From: Branchipolynoe longqiensis
Lineage: Eukaryota; Annelida; Polychaeta; Phyllodocida; Polynoidae
Assembly (NCBI GenBank): GCA_030323885.1
Contig: CM059193.1
Span: 96,588,852-96,652,851 of the forward strand
Length of the DNA: 64,000 nt
Direction of reading: 5' to 3'
The notes under the pieces were generated by a model, which saw only the letters and a program-made list of their open reading frames with translations, searched no databases and had not been told where the DNA came from. Each line of letters starts with the position of its first letter. Position 1 is the first letter of the stretch. Shown here in pieces: positions 22,180-33,197 of this stretch. The position numbers and the translations under genes were made by a program.

Positions 22180-22970
22180 GTCACACACTGTAGGGCAAGC
22201 TGTGAGTGTCGCATTGTGTAGGTTACGGCTTGCAGGTCACGCTGTGCAGTTCACTCTGGGTAGGTCATGCCGTGTAGGTCATGCCGTGTAGGTAACGCCG
22301 TGTAGGTCACGCCGTGTAGGTCACGCAGTGTAGGTAGCGCCGTGTAGGTCATGCCATGTAAGGCACCCCGTGTAGGTCACTACATGTAGGTCAGGCAATA
22401 TAGGTCACGCAGTGTAGGTCATGCCGTGCTGGTCACGCCGTGTAGGTCACGCTGTGTAGGTCACGCCATGTAGGTCATGCTGTGCTGGTCACGCCGTGTA
22501 GGTCACGTTGTGTAGGTCACGTCATGTAGGTCACACCGTTTATATCACGCAACGTAGGTCACGCCTTGTAGGTCACGCCGTGTAGATCATGCGGTGTAGG
22601 TCTCGCAATGTAAGAGACGCCGTGTAGGTCACGCCATGTAGATCATGGTGTGCAGGTCACGCCGTGTAGATCACGCCATGTAGCTCACTCCGTTTAGGTC
22701 TGGCCATGTAGGTCACTCCGTGTAGGTCACGCTGTGCTGGTCACGCCGCCGTGTAGGTCACACCATGTAGGTGATGCCATGTAGGTCACGGCATGCTGGT
22801 CACGCCATGTAGGTCATGCCGTGATGGTCACGGCGTGTAGGTCACGCCGAGCAGGTCGCATAATGTAGGTCAGGCCTGTAGGTCACGGGGTGTAGGACAT
22901 GGTGTGCAGGTCACGCCATATACATCACGCCGCGTAGGTCACGGCGAGTAGGTCATGCCGTGTAGGTTAA
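22180..22970 (+). repeat. 14-bp array with AGGTCA half-sites
   Basis: About 55 degenerate copies of GTAGGTCACGCCGT. Each typical unit contains AGGTCA, the half-site of nuclear receptors, in direct orientation every 14 bases (8-bp spacing). A and T variants are frequent at the CGCCGT part. No reading frame. Confidence 0.88.
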
Positions 22971-23007
22971 CATGCCTACCCTAACCACATAGTCACTTAC
23001 CGAATTG

Positions 23008-23335
23008 CAGACTGGACGTGGGGGCCTAATCGCTAGAGCGCCGGCTTCCCGTGCGGAAGGTCGGGAGTTCGAATCACAGCCGAGTCAACCCAATGACTTA
23101 GCACATTGATACTTGTAGCTACCTAGCCTGGCGTTCGGCATTAATATGATAGAGCAAGGACTGGTTAGAACATTATCAGGATAATGTGACTGCGGGATAT
23201 CGGGTCATGGTGCAGTGAGACCTAGTCTCCCAGGGGGGCAGCACTATAAAGTCACCATGAGTGCGCACTGTCACAAGTCGGTACGCATTCTGATATGATA
23301 TTAGATGTTGCTAGGACACAAAACAACAGTAACTT
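23008..23335 (+). mobile_element. tRNA-derived SINE, full length
   Basis: The head GGGGGCCTAATCGCTAGAGC with GAGTTCGAATCAC (B box) is followed by the family body: CGAGTCAACCCAATGACTTA, AGGATAATGTGACTG, GCACTATAAAGTCACCATGAG, CACAAGTCGGTAC and TTAGATGTTGCTAGGAC. Confidence 0.78.
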
Positions 23336-23448
23336 GCTAAATTGAGTGCCCAAAAAGCAACTCCCCAAACCACTGATTGTAGGATAACAGAGCAACTGCC
23401 ACACAGGGCCACAATTAAAGCATTATCCTGTGGTGGTTATTATTAGTA

Positions 23449-23626
23449 CAGTAAAACCTCTCTAAATCGACCGACCTTGGTATCGACTTAAAGTGGTCCA
23501 TTTAGGGAAGTGGTCGGTTTAGGGAGTTAGAATATGGTTACAATGGTATTGTTGTGACCCAAATAAAGCGATCAATATAGGGGAGTGGTCGATCTGTGGC
23601 GGTGGTAAGTTGGAGAGGTTGGACTG
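23449..23626. mobile_element. pogo/Tigger-like MITE
   Basis: A 178-bp element with inverted ends CAGTAAAACCTCTC and GAGAGGTTGGACTG, flanked on both sides by TA (23447-23448, 23627-23628). CAGT(A/C)xAACCTCTC ends with TA target duplication are typical of pogo-type non-autonomous elements. The interior repeats the theme of GGTCGATTTAGGGAG. No transposase. Confidence 0.82.
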
Positions 23627-23639
23627 TAGTATTAATATG

Positions 23640-24200
23640 CGCAGCTGAGTCTGTGTGCAGTGCTATAACCCGCCTCTGTGAATACATGAATATACTACAA
23701 CTATGTAGCAGAACTATATTTGTGTAAATACCTGCTGGAGGACCAGTGCTCAGCTGAATAACTATTTCAACAAAAAACTAACAACGGCTCAGGCGCTGCA
23801 GTGATCGCGGCTGGGATTATATATACCACTGTATCAACCTGTCCTAGCCCAGTTAAGGCCAAATAAAAGATATATATTGATGATCGTCCCCGGCCGTGCC
23901 TGAAAAAATACCCATCCCTGATTTTTAAAGCATTTAATTAAAACGAATTAAAACTCGTAATTATGAAAGAAGACTTGTTAAAAATTGGTCGGGCTATCAG
24001 CAATTCAGCTTGAAATGTATAAATAAGAATACTGTGTACATTATTTGACTGCAAACATTGTGATGTGTACATGAATGACATGTAATCCTTTTATCAGTCT
24101 AAGGGTGGTCCAATATTTGAACAACAATAAAAAACAAACAAACAATTCCCACCTGACCCTGATTTGTTGTTATCAAAAAGATGATGACCAACTTTTCTAT
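23640..24200. other. no feature seen
   Basis: AT-rich intronic sequence with no reading frame or recognised repeat. Confidence 0.45.
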
Positions 24201-24294
24201 ATTTGGCCTATTTCCTAGTGTTAGTTGCCCTATGCGGGTGCTCCGTTAATGGTGATGTGGGTGTTGTCCCTGTACGGTGTCTCTACTGCCCTAC

Positions 24295-24400
24295 TTTGTT
24301 ATACTTTGATATACTTTGGCTACTCTGTCACTGTCAGTGTCACTGTCACCTTGCTGTCACTGTCAGTGTCACTGTGCCCACCACTGTCACCTTGCTATGA
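24295..24400 (+). repeat. CTGTCACTGTCAGTGTCA simple repeat
   Basis: Short irregular repeat of CACTGTCAGTGT and CACCTTGCTGT. Open frames here are artefacts. Confidence 0.6.
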
Positions 24401-24580
24401 CTGGTTAGCTCGGTGCCAGAGTAATGCGATGGAGAGGGATATCAGGTCATGTTGCTGCCAGCCTGATTTCCAAGTGGGGCAGCACTATAAAGTAGCTATG
24501 AGTGCGCACTGTAGCAAGTCGGCACCCATCCTGATATGACCTTAGGTATTGCCAGGACGTAAAACTCCAACAACGAACCA
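24400..24580 (+). mobile_element. tRNA-derived SINE, 3' body
   Basis: Family blocks TGGTTAGCTCGGTG, GGGATATCAGGTCATG, GCACTATAAAGTAGCTATGAG, AAGTCGGCACCCATCC and TTAGGTATTGCCAGGACG, ending with AAAACTCCAACAACGAACC. The head is missing. Confidence 0.75.
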
Positions 24581-24599
24581 TCAGAGATGTATACGGGTC

Positions 24600-26025
24600 A
24601 CTCTCCTGAAAACTGGTCAGCATGGGATGGGATTTTAAAACATCAATAAAAGAACTTCCTACTTATTGTTTTACTTATACTTTTCATATTCATGTTCAGA
24701 TTTGATGTAGGAAATAAGGGAAATAAAAGAAACTGTGTGCAACTTTGGTGCTTTTAGCTATGAAGTGTTTTTGTAAAAAAAACAACCATTTTACAGTCAG
24801 CCATTTGTAAGATGACATATGGGACATGCTTGAATCCTTACTAACATCTTGTATTGCATTGATATATCAAACAAAACAGTTCCCAAATCAAAGTATTTAT
24901 TAACATGTATGCATGCCTAAATTTAAAAAAGAATTATTTCATGTCTTCAGAAATAACATTACAAATTTCCGTCACAGATGTAATCAGGTGTCTGGATGCC
25001 ACACAAATATTGTACACTAATTATTCAGTGAATAAAGCATGGCTGGGAATTACTTTTTTTTATCAATATAAGCACTACATATTTCTGTGTATTATGCCAT
25101 GATTAATGTGTGTCTAAGTATGACATTATTTAATTCTGCTTAGATTTATAATAAGTAATCTGTGTGGTGTCATAAAAATGGGTTACATCTGAGCAACACA
25201 TGTTATACTGCGATAGGACATATCTTAATCATGGACTACACCTTTATTTTTTATCTCATCAATTTATATTGTACACAGATGTAAAGGGGAGATTTCCAGC
25301 TTTCATTTGCAACCAAAAAATGTTTAAAATTCAAATATTAGATTTTAACTCTCCAAGTGACACTTTTGGCCAGTTTTCAGGAGAGTGACCCATACACATA
25401 TACATACATAAATACATACATCCACATAGATTTACATGTATAGATATATATATGTATCTATCTATATATATAAATATATATATGCATTGTGTAAATATCT
25501 CTCTGGCCAGAACACCTGTGTCTCGGTGGTAAAAATAACCAGTGTATTCTGAGGAATTTGCGTTAAAAAAAGATAAGACAAATAAATAAATAGAATCCCA
25601 AAGACATGCGATGTCCAATTACTGGAAGCCCCCGCCTTTCTACTGTAAAACCCATAATTCTGCAGAAATAGGCAGTATTACTAAGAAAACAGCAACCACA
25701 CACATATATATATATATAGGATGTATAATTAATTATGAGGATATAAGTAGGTTGAGTATTGATATGATGTATTATTCACTCTCTGTATTATGCCAGAATC
25801 AGGACTTGATATTTTCACAGTATCAGAAACATGGCTCAATAGTCTTATAGAAAACAAACTAAGTTCAATAACAAACTACACCTTCCTCAGATATGATTGA
25901 AAAGCAAAACATATAAATGGGCAAGCCAAAGCTGGAGTTTGACTAGGAATGTACTGCCGAAATTCTCTGCAAATAGATCCTAATAGACATGCAGATAAAG
26001 ATATTTCAAATGCTGTGATGGAACT
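24600..26025. other. AT-rich intron sequence, microsatellite at 25384-25490
   Basis: No gene seen. A CATACATA/TATATA simple repeat lies at 25384-25490 and a smaller one at 25700-25720. The open frames are short and show no family. Confidence 0.5.
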
Positions 26026-26027
26026 GC

Positions 26028-26163
26028 AATTCAGGACACGAGACGGAACTACATAGTATGGGATATTTATTAGAGCAATGGCAGTCAATACAGTGTAAGA
26101 TGAACAATAGGGTAAGAACATAATCTAATAGGTAAGTGTGCAAAAGTCTCTTGGTGACCCGGG
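26028..26163 (-). repeat. direct repeat of tyrosine-recombinase element, copy 1
   Basis: About 135 bp beginning AATTCAGGACACGAGACGG and ending TGGTGACCCGGGC. It is nearly identical to 26941-27077, which abuts the end of the recombinase reading frame. Internal direct repeats of this kind are a feature of Ngaro/DIRS-type tyrosine-recombinase retroelements. Confidence 0.7.
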
Positions 26164-26398
26164 CCTCAACCCTCTAATCGTTAAAAGTAGGGTGGGTGGG
26201 CCGGTAAAAAATATGTGTTGATGGTGCGGAGTCTGGTGTGGAAGTGGGGAGCATGGGCAGCGGAAATGACGTCAAAGGGGTCACCGGGTACAAGCGGCCG
26301 CTCGGTGCGCACGGCGGTGTCACCGCCTGGAGTTAAAGGAGGGCACTATGGCAGATGTGCGGTGGGGGAGGGTGCATGGGTATAAGGAGGGCTCTGTT

Positions 26399-26902
26399 CC
26401 GGTGTCACAGTTTCAGTGCCCGGTCAGTTTCAGCGCCCGGTCAGTTTCATGCGCATGCATCAAAATCTAACATCATCATCACTAACCTTATAAATTTAAT
26501 ATAATGTTGTTGGTAAAGATGTTTTCTACAAGTGTACAAAGCGATTTGTTTCTAGGTGGTGTGCTTTTAGAGATATATCACTTTTCCTGTATTTTCTGTA
26601 AGAAGATTGCTAGCGACCATTGACAATGCCTTGAGTTTGACGGTACGCACAGTGCAAAACCTTAGTTTTATTCAAAATTAATACAAATCAAGAACCCTAA
26701 CCTTATAAATTTAATAGACTTTTTGGTAAAGATGTTTTCTATATGTGTACCAAGCGATTTGTTAATAGGTGGTGTAGTTTTAGAGATATTTCACTTTTGC
26801 TGTATTTTCAGTAAGAAGATTGCTCACGACCATTGACAATGCCTTGAGTTTGAGTCTATACGGGCCATGGAAACTGACCGGGCGCTGAAACTGCGACACC
26901 GG
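26399..26902. mobile_element. MITE B: different ends, MITE-A-like inner repeats
   Basis: Inverted ends of about 30 bp: CCGGTGTCACAGTTTCAGTG on the left, and the complement ending CTGAAACTGCGACACCGG on the right. GCCCGGTCAGTTTC is repeated inside the left end. Inside are about two units of the 200-bp repeat found in MITE A, with GATGTTTTCTATATGTGTACC and TTGACAATGCCTTGAGTTTGA. No clear target duplication and no transposase. It lies between the two direct repeats of the recombinase element. Confidence 0.7.
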
Positions 26903-26940
26903 CTCGGTCCCGAATTACCCATATTGCCTCAGCATTATGC

Positions 26941-27077
26941 AAAATTCAGGACACTAGACGGAACTACATAGTATGGGATATTTAGTAGAGCAATAGTAGT
27001 CAATACAGTGTAAGATGAACAATATGGTAAGAATATAATCTAATAGGTAAGTGTGCAAAAGTCTCTTGGTGACCCGG
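26941..27077 (-). repeat. direct repeat of tyrosine-recombinase element, copy 2
   Basis: Second copy of the 135-bp repeat, with a handful of differences from 26028-26163. It continues directly into the 3' end of the recombinase frame. Confidence 0.7.
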
Positions 27078-28050
27078 GCGGGACGTATCTCTGTACGGCG
27101 GACGACCGCCAGTGTCCGAGGTCCCTGACATCATCGATGGGGGCGCCGGCGGCCGCACATGCCTGGGCGGTCCCTCGTCGAAGGCTGTGTAGGGTGTATC
27201 ATTGTGGTCCAGGGCAGCCGAGGTGTTGGAGGGTGATGCACAACGCGGTCGTGAGAGTGCGTACGGTCAACGGACCGTCGTCAGGGGTCAGGAAGGTGGG
27301 TCCCATGGGGTCAGTGCATGTGGCCGTGGCGTATCGTCGCCAGGCTCAGACTGGGCAGCACTCAGAGGACGGGATCTGTGGGATCCGTATGGTGTAGGTG
27401 TCATGATAGGATCTGGATGTCTTGGTGGATCGGATTGTGACCGTTAGGTGTGTTCTTGAGTCGATGACGTCCACGCCTCATAGGGTGTGGCCCGGGTCAC
27501 CAGGGCGTGCGGTCACGAGGAGGTTGCCCTGCCGCAGGAGGGTGAAGAATCCTAGCAATAGCGCAGCAGTGAGGACCTTAGCTCGGGGGCCCGCAGACCC
27601 AAAGTACCGCACCAAGTCCATGAGCTGCTGTGTCGTTAGTGGTGGGGCCTGCCGCGGAAGGTGGGTGGAGGTCTGCCGGACCCGCACTTGACAATCGACA
27701 CAAGGTAGGTGACGAAGCTGCGCGTCCGCCTGTCCCATAAGGTGACCCAGGTCCGGGCCGTACTGATGTAGTTCATAACCACGCCCGGGGACCTGAGCGA
27801 CGCAGACAGGTTGGCGATGTATGCCGCTGCATCGACCTGGACCTCGCACAAGTTCAGGGCGGCGAACCTCCAGACCGCCTGTGTGCAGGCACATAGGATG
27901 GGTCCTTGCCAACGCCCGAGGTGAGCACGCACGACCTGTGATGCCTGCCTGGTTGTCAGTATTTATGACGAGTGCATAGTCCTGGGGGTTGAGGGGGGTG
28001 AGGGCGTGGAGTGCAACAATGAGGTTAATGGCCTCCAACTGGTTGATATT
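27060..28050 (-). pseudogene. Ngaro/DIRS-like RNase H and tyrosine recombinase, broken
   Basis: On the minus strand, an RNase H-like piece (LEAINLIVALHAL, then VINTDNQA) is followed by a recombinase N-terminal core (AAAYIANLSASLRSP, MNYISTARTWVTLW), then PRQAPPLTTQQL and FFTLLRQGNLL with the first catalytic R. The last block, near 27070-27190, has HSLRRGTAQA, LGHWRS and QRYVP: the H-x-x-R ... H-x-x-W ... Y signature of tyrosine recombinases. At least three frame changes and two stops separate the blocks, and RNase H runs into the recombinase with sequence missing between. The family is Ngaro or DIRS type; no RT remains here. Confidence 0.78.
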
Positions 28051-28059
28051 ATCTGCATC

Positions 28060-29072
28060 GTCCAGGAAGTCGGGCTGGTATTCTTCCGTTATGTAGCCTG
28101 ATGGTGAGTATGCCCCACCATCATTGATATCAACCTCATCATTGATATCAACGTCATTGATAACATCTCCCTCACTCTCTCTAACTCTCACAATAGGGAT
28201 GTAACCACTTGAAGGTGAATTATAGGAAATAAATAACTCATTTAACCTCCTATGAATCACGTTCCATCGTGTTTTTGATAATATTTTCAACACATCCTGT
28301 ATCTCACTCAAATAAATCTCCATCTTAGAAAGTAATGTATTTAAATCTTCTTCAATGATGCATTTGGGTTCTAGATAACCGGGAATGTTTGAAGATATGT
28401 TAACACAAATGGGTTTATGCTCTATACACCACCTTACATTTCTTTGCTCATTCACATTAGCTTCATCAATCTCATCATCATCATCATCATCACTTGCATT
28501 TACTTCTCTTTCCTGGTGAAGAGGTTTTTCAGGAAGTAAACATTCAAAATTGTATACCGCAAACCAAGGAAAGTTTTGTAAATGTTGTTCACAATCTATA
28601 TTTATACTATCATGCAAGTCGTCAAAGATAGTTTTTGAAGGAAAATACATCCCTCCCGGATATATAAATCTAACCTTATTTGTGCATACTTTCTCATGCT
28701 TTACAACTCCTGTCTTAAAACAAAAAAGTTTATCACAATTCCTACAAGCATATTTACTAGCATACGACTCCATACTAGAGATATATCCAAAATGAGAATT
28801 GGAAAGATTTGGATTGAGGTTTTCAGAAGCAGTAGACAATTGAGAGGAATAAAGAGAAATACATGTATCGTCTTCTTGCAATGAGTAAACATTTATACTA
28901 ATATTAAAACAAAACTCCAATGTTGGAATATCTTCTAATCTGACACCTTCAAACTTTCTCTTCTTAGTCTTCTGAAAAGTTGTCCATTGTGAATTACAGA
29001 AGAACAACCATTCATCACATAATTTCTGAGAAAGCTTTCGCATCTTTTGAAAGTTCTTCTCTGTATGATGAG
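28060..29072 (-). pseudogene. PolB-like element gene, copy 1, exonuclease part
   Basis: Continues the frame of 29109-30390. Visible are CRNCDKLFCFKTGVVKHEKVC (a zinc-binding C2HC cluster), RFIYPGGMYF, then FPWFAVYNFECLL and HKPICVNISSNIPGY. This order resembles the part of protein-primed type-B DNA polymerase-like proteins of large animal mobile elements that leads into the 3'-5' exonuclease. YNFE stands where the exonuclease I motif normally has D-x-E, so the catalytic aspartate is replaced. After about 28060 the frame runs into unrelated RNase H sequence; the polymerase palm is absent. Assigned from remembered motif order, so moderate confidence. Confidence 0.6.
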
Positions 29073-29108
29073 CTAAACAGTGAAAAAAACATAAATTATT
29101 ATTGTTAC

Positions 29109-30390
29109 TAATTTTCTAAAAGGATCTGCTAGATCTCTTTGCATGAATATAATCCGGAACATCATTCGCTCTCCCAATAACAAAGGATTTTCTGAAAACA
29201 TAATAATTAACATTGGTAATGTAAACTTTACACCATTTGGAATTTTCACCCATCGACTGAATAATTCGCTCTACATCTATCTTTCTAATAAAATCAAATA
29301 ATGTTAATAGATTAGCGTGTTTATTAACAGAGCGGGGGAAATAAAAAGAATTTGAATTAAAATAAGCCGTGAAATAATTATATTCAGCGGTTTCACTCGA
29401 TTTCAAAATTATTCCAAAAGCAAAGTTAATCTTAAATGAAGATTTTTCTATCTCATAAATAGAACAAAGATGTTCTTCTATCAATCAGGTATCCCCAGTG
29501 AAATCAGGAATAGGGAAGTTATAGATTCCTCTAACTTTTCCCATGATGTGAGGAGCTAAAATAGTATTGCAATTTTCCATATAAAGCAGGTGCAATGGAA
29601 TGTCAATGTCCTCACCCTCACCCCAAGGTGGGAGAATATTAGAATCTGTAACCCAAGGTTCTTGATGTGGAGTTGTTTCTCCTGAAGCGTGAATCCATCT
29701 ATGTGAGATCAAATGTCTCCATGATGGAAATCGTTTACCACAATCTATACAAGAAATATTGTTATTCTTTGAAACGATCTGACTTTTACTAGTAACATCA
29801 TCAGCATCATCATCATTAGCATATTCAACATTTTCATCTTTCCTGAATTGTGGAGAGGAAAAAGCAGTAGCAGAAGATGCTGATGATGTTGATGCAGCGG
29901 GAGTAGAAATATAATTCCCATGTTGTATTCGCATATGTCTATTAAGAATTCTACTATTCTCCAAAATTTCTGAACATAGAGAACATTGAATTCTATGTAT
30001 CTTCATATGTCTCAATAAATCTCTCATGTGAGAAAAACTGATTTCACACTCTCCACACTTGAAAGTGTTGATACTAGTAACAGTAGAAGTAGTAGCAGGA
30101 ATAGAAGAGGTAGTAGTAGTAGTAGTAGTATCAACAACAGCAGCTGATTGCGATTTCGAACGTGAACATGATCGAGATCGTGAACATGAATGTGATCATG
30201 ATCGTGATTCGATTCTGGAAGTGCATCTATTCTCATGTCTTCTTCGTCCTAGCAAGGAGTGGAATAGCTTCCCACATCGATTGCAAGTGAGCGGTTCTAG
30301 TGATGTGCAACATGCGTAGCCTCTGGAGTGATGCTTCCGCAAACCGGAATCGGAAGTAAAAATCTTTGAGCATGTGTCGCATGAATGTCT
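29109..30390 (-). pseudogene. PolB-like element gene, copy 1, zinc-finger N terminus
   Basis: Exon 2 starts after an acceptor TTATTTTCAG at 30391. It encodes C2H2 fingers (CDTCSKIFTSDSGLRKHH, CNRCGKLFHSLLGRRRHENRC, CIDCGKRFPSWRHLISHRWIH), an SRS-rich stretch, then LAPHIMGKVRGIYNFP, INFAFGIILKS and FVIGRANDVPDYIH. Zinc fingers followed by the IYNFP and FxFGxxL blocks are the N-terminal layout of the protein-primed PolB-like proteins. Breaks: a frame change in the repeat-coded stretch near 30100-30200, TGA at about 29485, and TAG near 29116. A possible 36-bp intron (29073-29108) leads to the next part. Exon 1 lies 17 kb away at 47826-47840. Confidence 0.62.
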
Positions 30391-30578
30391 CTGAAAATAA
30401 ATAAATAACAATTTCATAGTAAATAGTAATTGATTTTGTCTTCTTCTATTTTCAGCTTGAATGGAGGGTACCGAGGGAGGAAAAAAAGAAAAGAGAGAGA
30501 GAAAAGGAAAAAACTGTTATTCGTTCATTCATTTTTTTTTTAAATTATTTTTATTTCATCAAAATTGTGAAATAGGAT

Positions 30579-30913
30579 TGTAATGGCCCACGGCCCTCCG
30601 ACTCTCCCGCTTACACGCAGTCACACGGAAGAACACCAAGATTCAATTCAGTGTACGCTTCACCCTTGGTTTATTGAACCATCTGCTCTCCACAGCGTCA
30701 GTAGTTGTCTGACTCGCCCCCTGACTCGCCAGATCCCACATCGACTCTGTGTGGGGGGGTGGGTCAACCACACGCAGTAGAGGTCAGCCCAGTTGGGGTC
30801 TGACCAGTGGCTACCCGTGCCACCACCTAGCGCGGTGTAGTGGTACTGCGCTGATGGCGTCGTAGTCTCTGCTGCTACCGCGTGATAGTAGAGCTCATGT
30901 TCAGACTACTACA
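30579..30913 (-). repeat. gypsy 3' LTR
   Basis: 335 bp. It differs from the 5' LTR at 47386-47729 by roughly 15 substitutions and one small indel (GTGTGTGGGG region), so the insertion is not recent. Confidence 0.9.
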
Positions 30914-32460
30914 CTGCCCCCCTTAGAGTCTCACCGGTTGCAGAATGCAAACCGATGAGAATCGAGAAATGATAGAAGTCAACATGAGAACTAACTTGAA
31001 AGGGAGAGAAGCCTTACAAAGCTATGTATCCTTTTGCGCAATTCCTAGACCTGCCTGCAGCGAAATAGCGACGTGAATCTAGCTAGCTGCAAGGCAAACA
31101 TGTCATCAATCTAGGTGAAGAAAGAGTCTTTAAATGAGTCGCACAAAGATGACCTCTCCCAGCCTCTATGTAGTTGGTGTATAGAATGTTTTTTGCTGGG
31201 AGAGAGTTCATACCCCACAAGTGGAACCCCCTCGACAGAAGGAAGCAAGGAACTACTCAGTCCGCCCCCCCGCCGCCCCCCCATCTCAGAAGAACCGTTA
31301 GCGGGGCGCTCCTCCTTCTATGCGGAGCGGCTCCTCTTCGAGCTTCCTCAGTCCGTCCTCCTTGTGCCCGCGTCGCCTGGCCAGTAGATCACAGATGGTA
31401 TTACACCGCGGACACGCCGAACAGCCACACCCAGGACCCGCCACGCTCGGTGCCCCACTCCGGTGCAGAATGCATGAAAGTAGAAGGGCGGTGTTACTCA
31501 TAACCATTGAGAAAGTCTCTGCAGATACAACGTTTAGGTATGCAATACATTTTATAAGAAGCAATGGGTGCCAGCAAGAACCCGGCCTCCTACAAAGGAA
31601 ATTACACCCCATGTGCATCCTCCCCTGTTAAAACAGGAGCCGACGCACACGCTGTCAATCATGTTCTGCCGGAAGCGCTTACTATAGTAGTAATTTAAAA
31701 AAATAAAGAATGCAGCATAAAATAAGAGCCCAGGGCGACACTGCATAGGAAAATCTTTTAGTGTAAAATGGACAGTGTCTACCCACCAACTCCCACACCA
31801 TTGACCACCTTGTTCCACTAAATAAATTTAGAATATAATATTTCCTAATAGTGTGGAACAAGGAAGTCAAAACGGGGTGAAAGTTGAGGAATATTTAGAA
31901 ATAATTAATCTAGTATATATATATAAAAAAATTATTCCAACCCCTACTGCAGAGAAATAGGCAGAACACAAGAAGCTAGATCCTCCAATCGGGAGAAAGC
32001 TAAGCTCTTCACCATAACATATATCATCAACAATCGTACTGCAAAGAAAAATAATGTTGAAATAGAGCAGTACGATATGCTAAATACATCATGGTTATCA
32101 ATGTAAAAATAGCACCGTAGTATTAAAAAGGTATATATAATATTATATTAGTGTTAACATACATATATATATATATACAAGGGGGTATCCACCTCCTTAA
32201 GGGAGATGAACTATCAGAAAAAAATTATTTTATATATTTATTAAAATGTATATATATAAAAAAAATAAATTAATAACCGCCACAGGGGTGCTGGTCTTTC
32301 AATTACCCCCGACGTGGCACCCGGAATCCCTCGGACAGGGCTAGCGCTGATTACCTGCGCGAGCAGTCAACCACCGCTACCCTAACTGCCACCTGTCATC
32401 CGAGACATCACGGTATCCAGAATCCCTCGGACAGAGGAGAGCGATGCCCAACTGTACCAA
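30914..32460 (-). other. gypsy 3' region, unassigned
   Basis: Between the polypurine tract and the end of the unassigned frame. The part at 31640-32290 is very AT-rich with TATATA runs, unlike the GC-rich coding parts, and may be a separate old insertion. A short minus frame at 31300-31450 contains CGCSACPRCNTICDLL, a possible zinc cluster, but is too short to assign. Confidence 0.4.
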
Positions 32461-32463
32461 CAG

Positions 32464-33054
32464 TTACACGTCGTCCATCACCCTGTCACCTGTCATCTTA
32501 ATTTTGACGTGACGCCCAAAATCAACTGGACAGGACACCTTCCCGTCCCCTGTCATCTGGACGTCGCCGTCAGCGTCAGCAGGTGCGCTCGCCGCCCGCG
32601 CCAGCAGCGCCCGATGTGCCGCAACAGCATCAGCCACCAAGCTGGCCGGCAGGCCGTGCAGCCTGTCCTCGATGCTGAAGCCGGAAAGATCCAAAGTGCG
32701 CAATGCACCATCCCAGCTCCGGAAGTCCGAGTGGAACGCGGCAGAAAAAGTCATGTCGATATCGTCAATGACTGCAGCCTGCCGTGCCCTTTGCTCGCGC
32801 GATACTGCCAACTTCCGCTCGACAATCTTTTTGTCCTCCACGACATTGTCGAAGTCAGCACCGCGCCTACCCTCAGCCTGACGCACCAGAACCTCCTGCG
32901 TCTTCGCGACGACCGCGTCAAAGCCCCCAATGAAGGCCGTAACGTCCACACGGTTGGCCGTAACGTCCACACGGTTGGCCTCGCAGAGACGCTCCGTGAT
33001 CCCGTCCAACGCCAGAGCAACACCGTGATCGACCAGCGGGGCCGCAGCCACCAC
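32464..33054 (-). pseudogene. unassigned gypsy ORF, C-terminal part
   Basis: A 196-codon frame with no family I recognise. It has a charged helical stretch (VEDKKIVERKLAVSREQRAR) likely to form a coiled coil and a short in-frame duplication, NRVDVTANRVDVTA. Upstream of its start the same frame stays open, after one TGA near 33057, back to about 33235. There it meets the end of the long frame at 33198-35306, one frame apart. The two were probably one reading frame. Confidence 0.5.
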
Positions 33055-33197
33055 CGGTCACACAGGTACCACCACTGGAGAGGAACCAACCACAGGAGCA
33101 GTCGCCGCTGGATTCACAACCGAGCTTGCAGACGGCGTCACTGCCAACTGAGAGGCAGATCCCGCAGCCGGCGACACACGTCGCCACGGAACCTGAC

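Noticed and set aside
27053..27691. Plus-strand frames over the recombinase
   Set aside because: Arg/Gly-rich shadows of a GC-rich minus-strand gene; the minus strand carries the recombinase signature.
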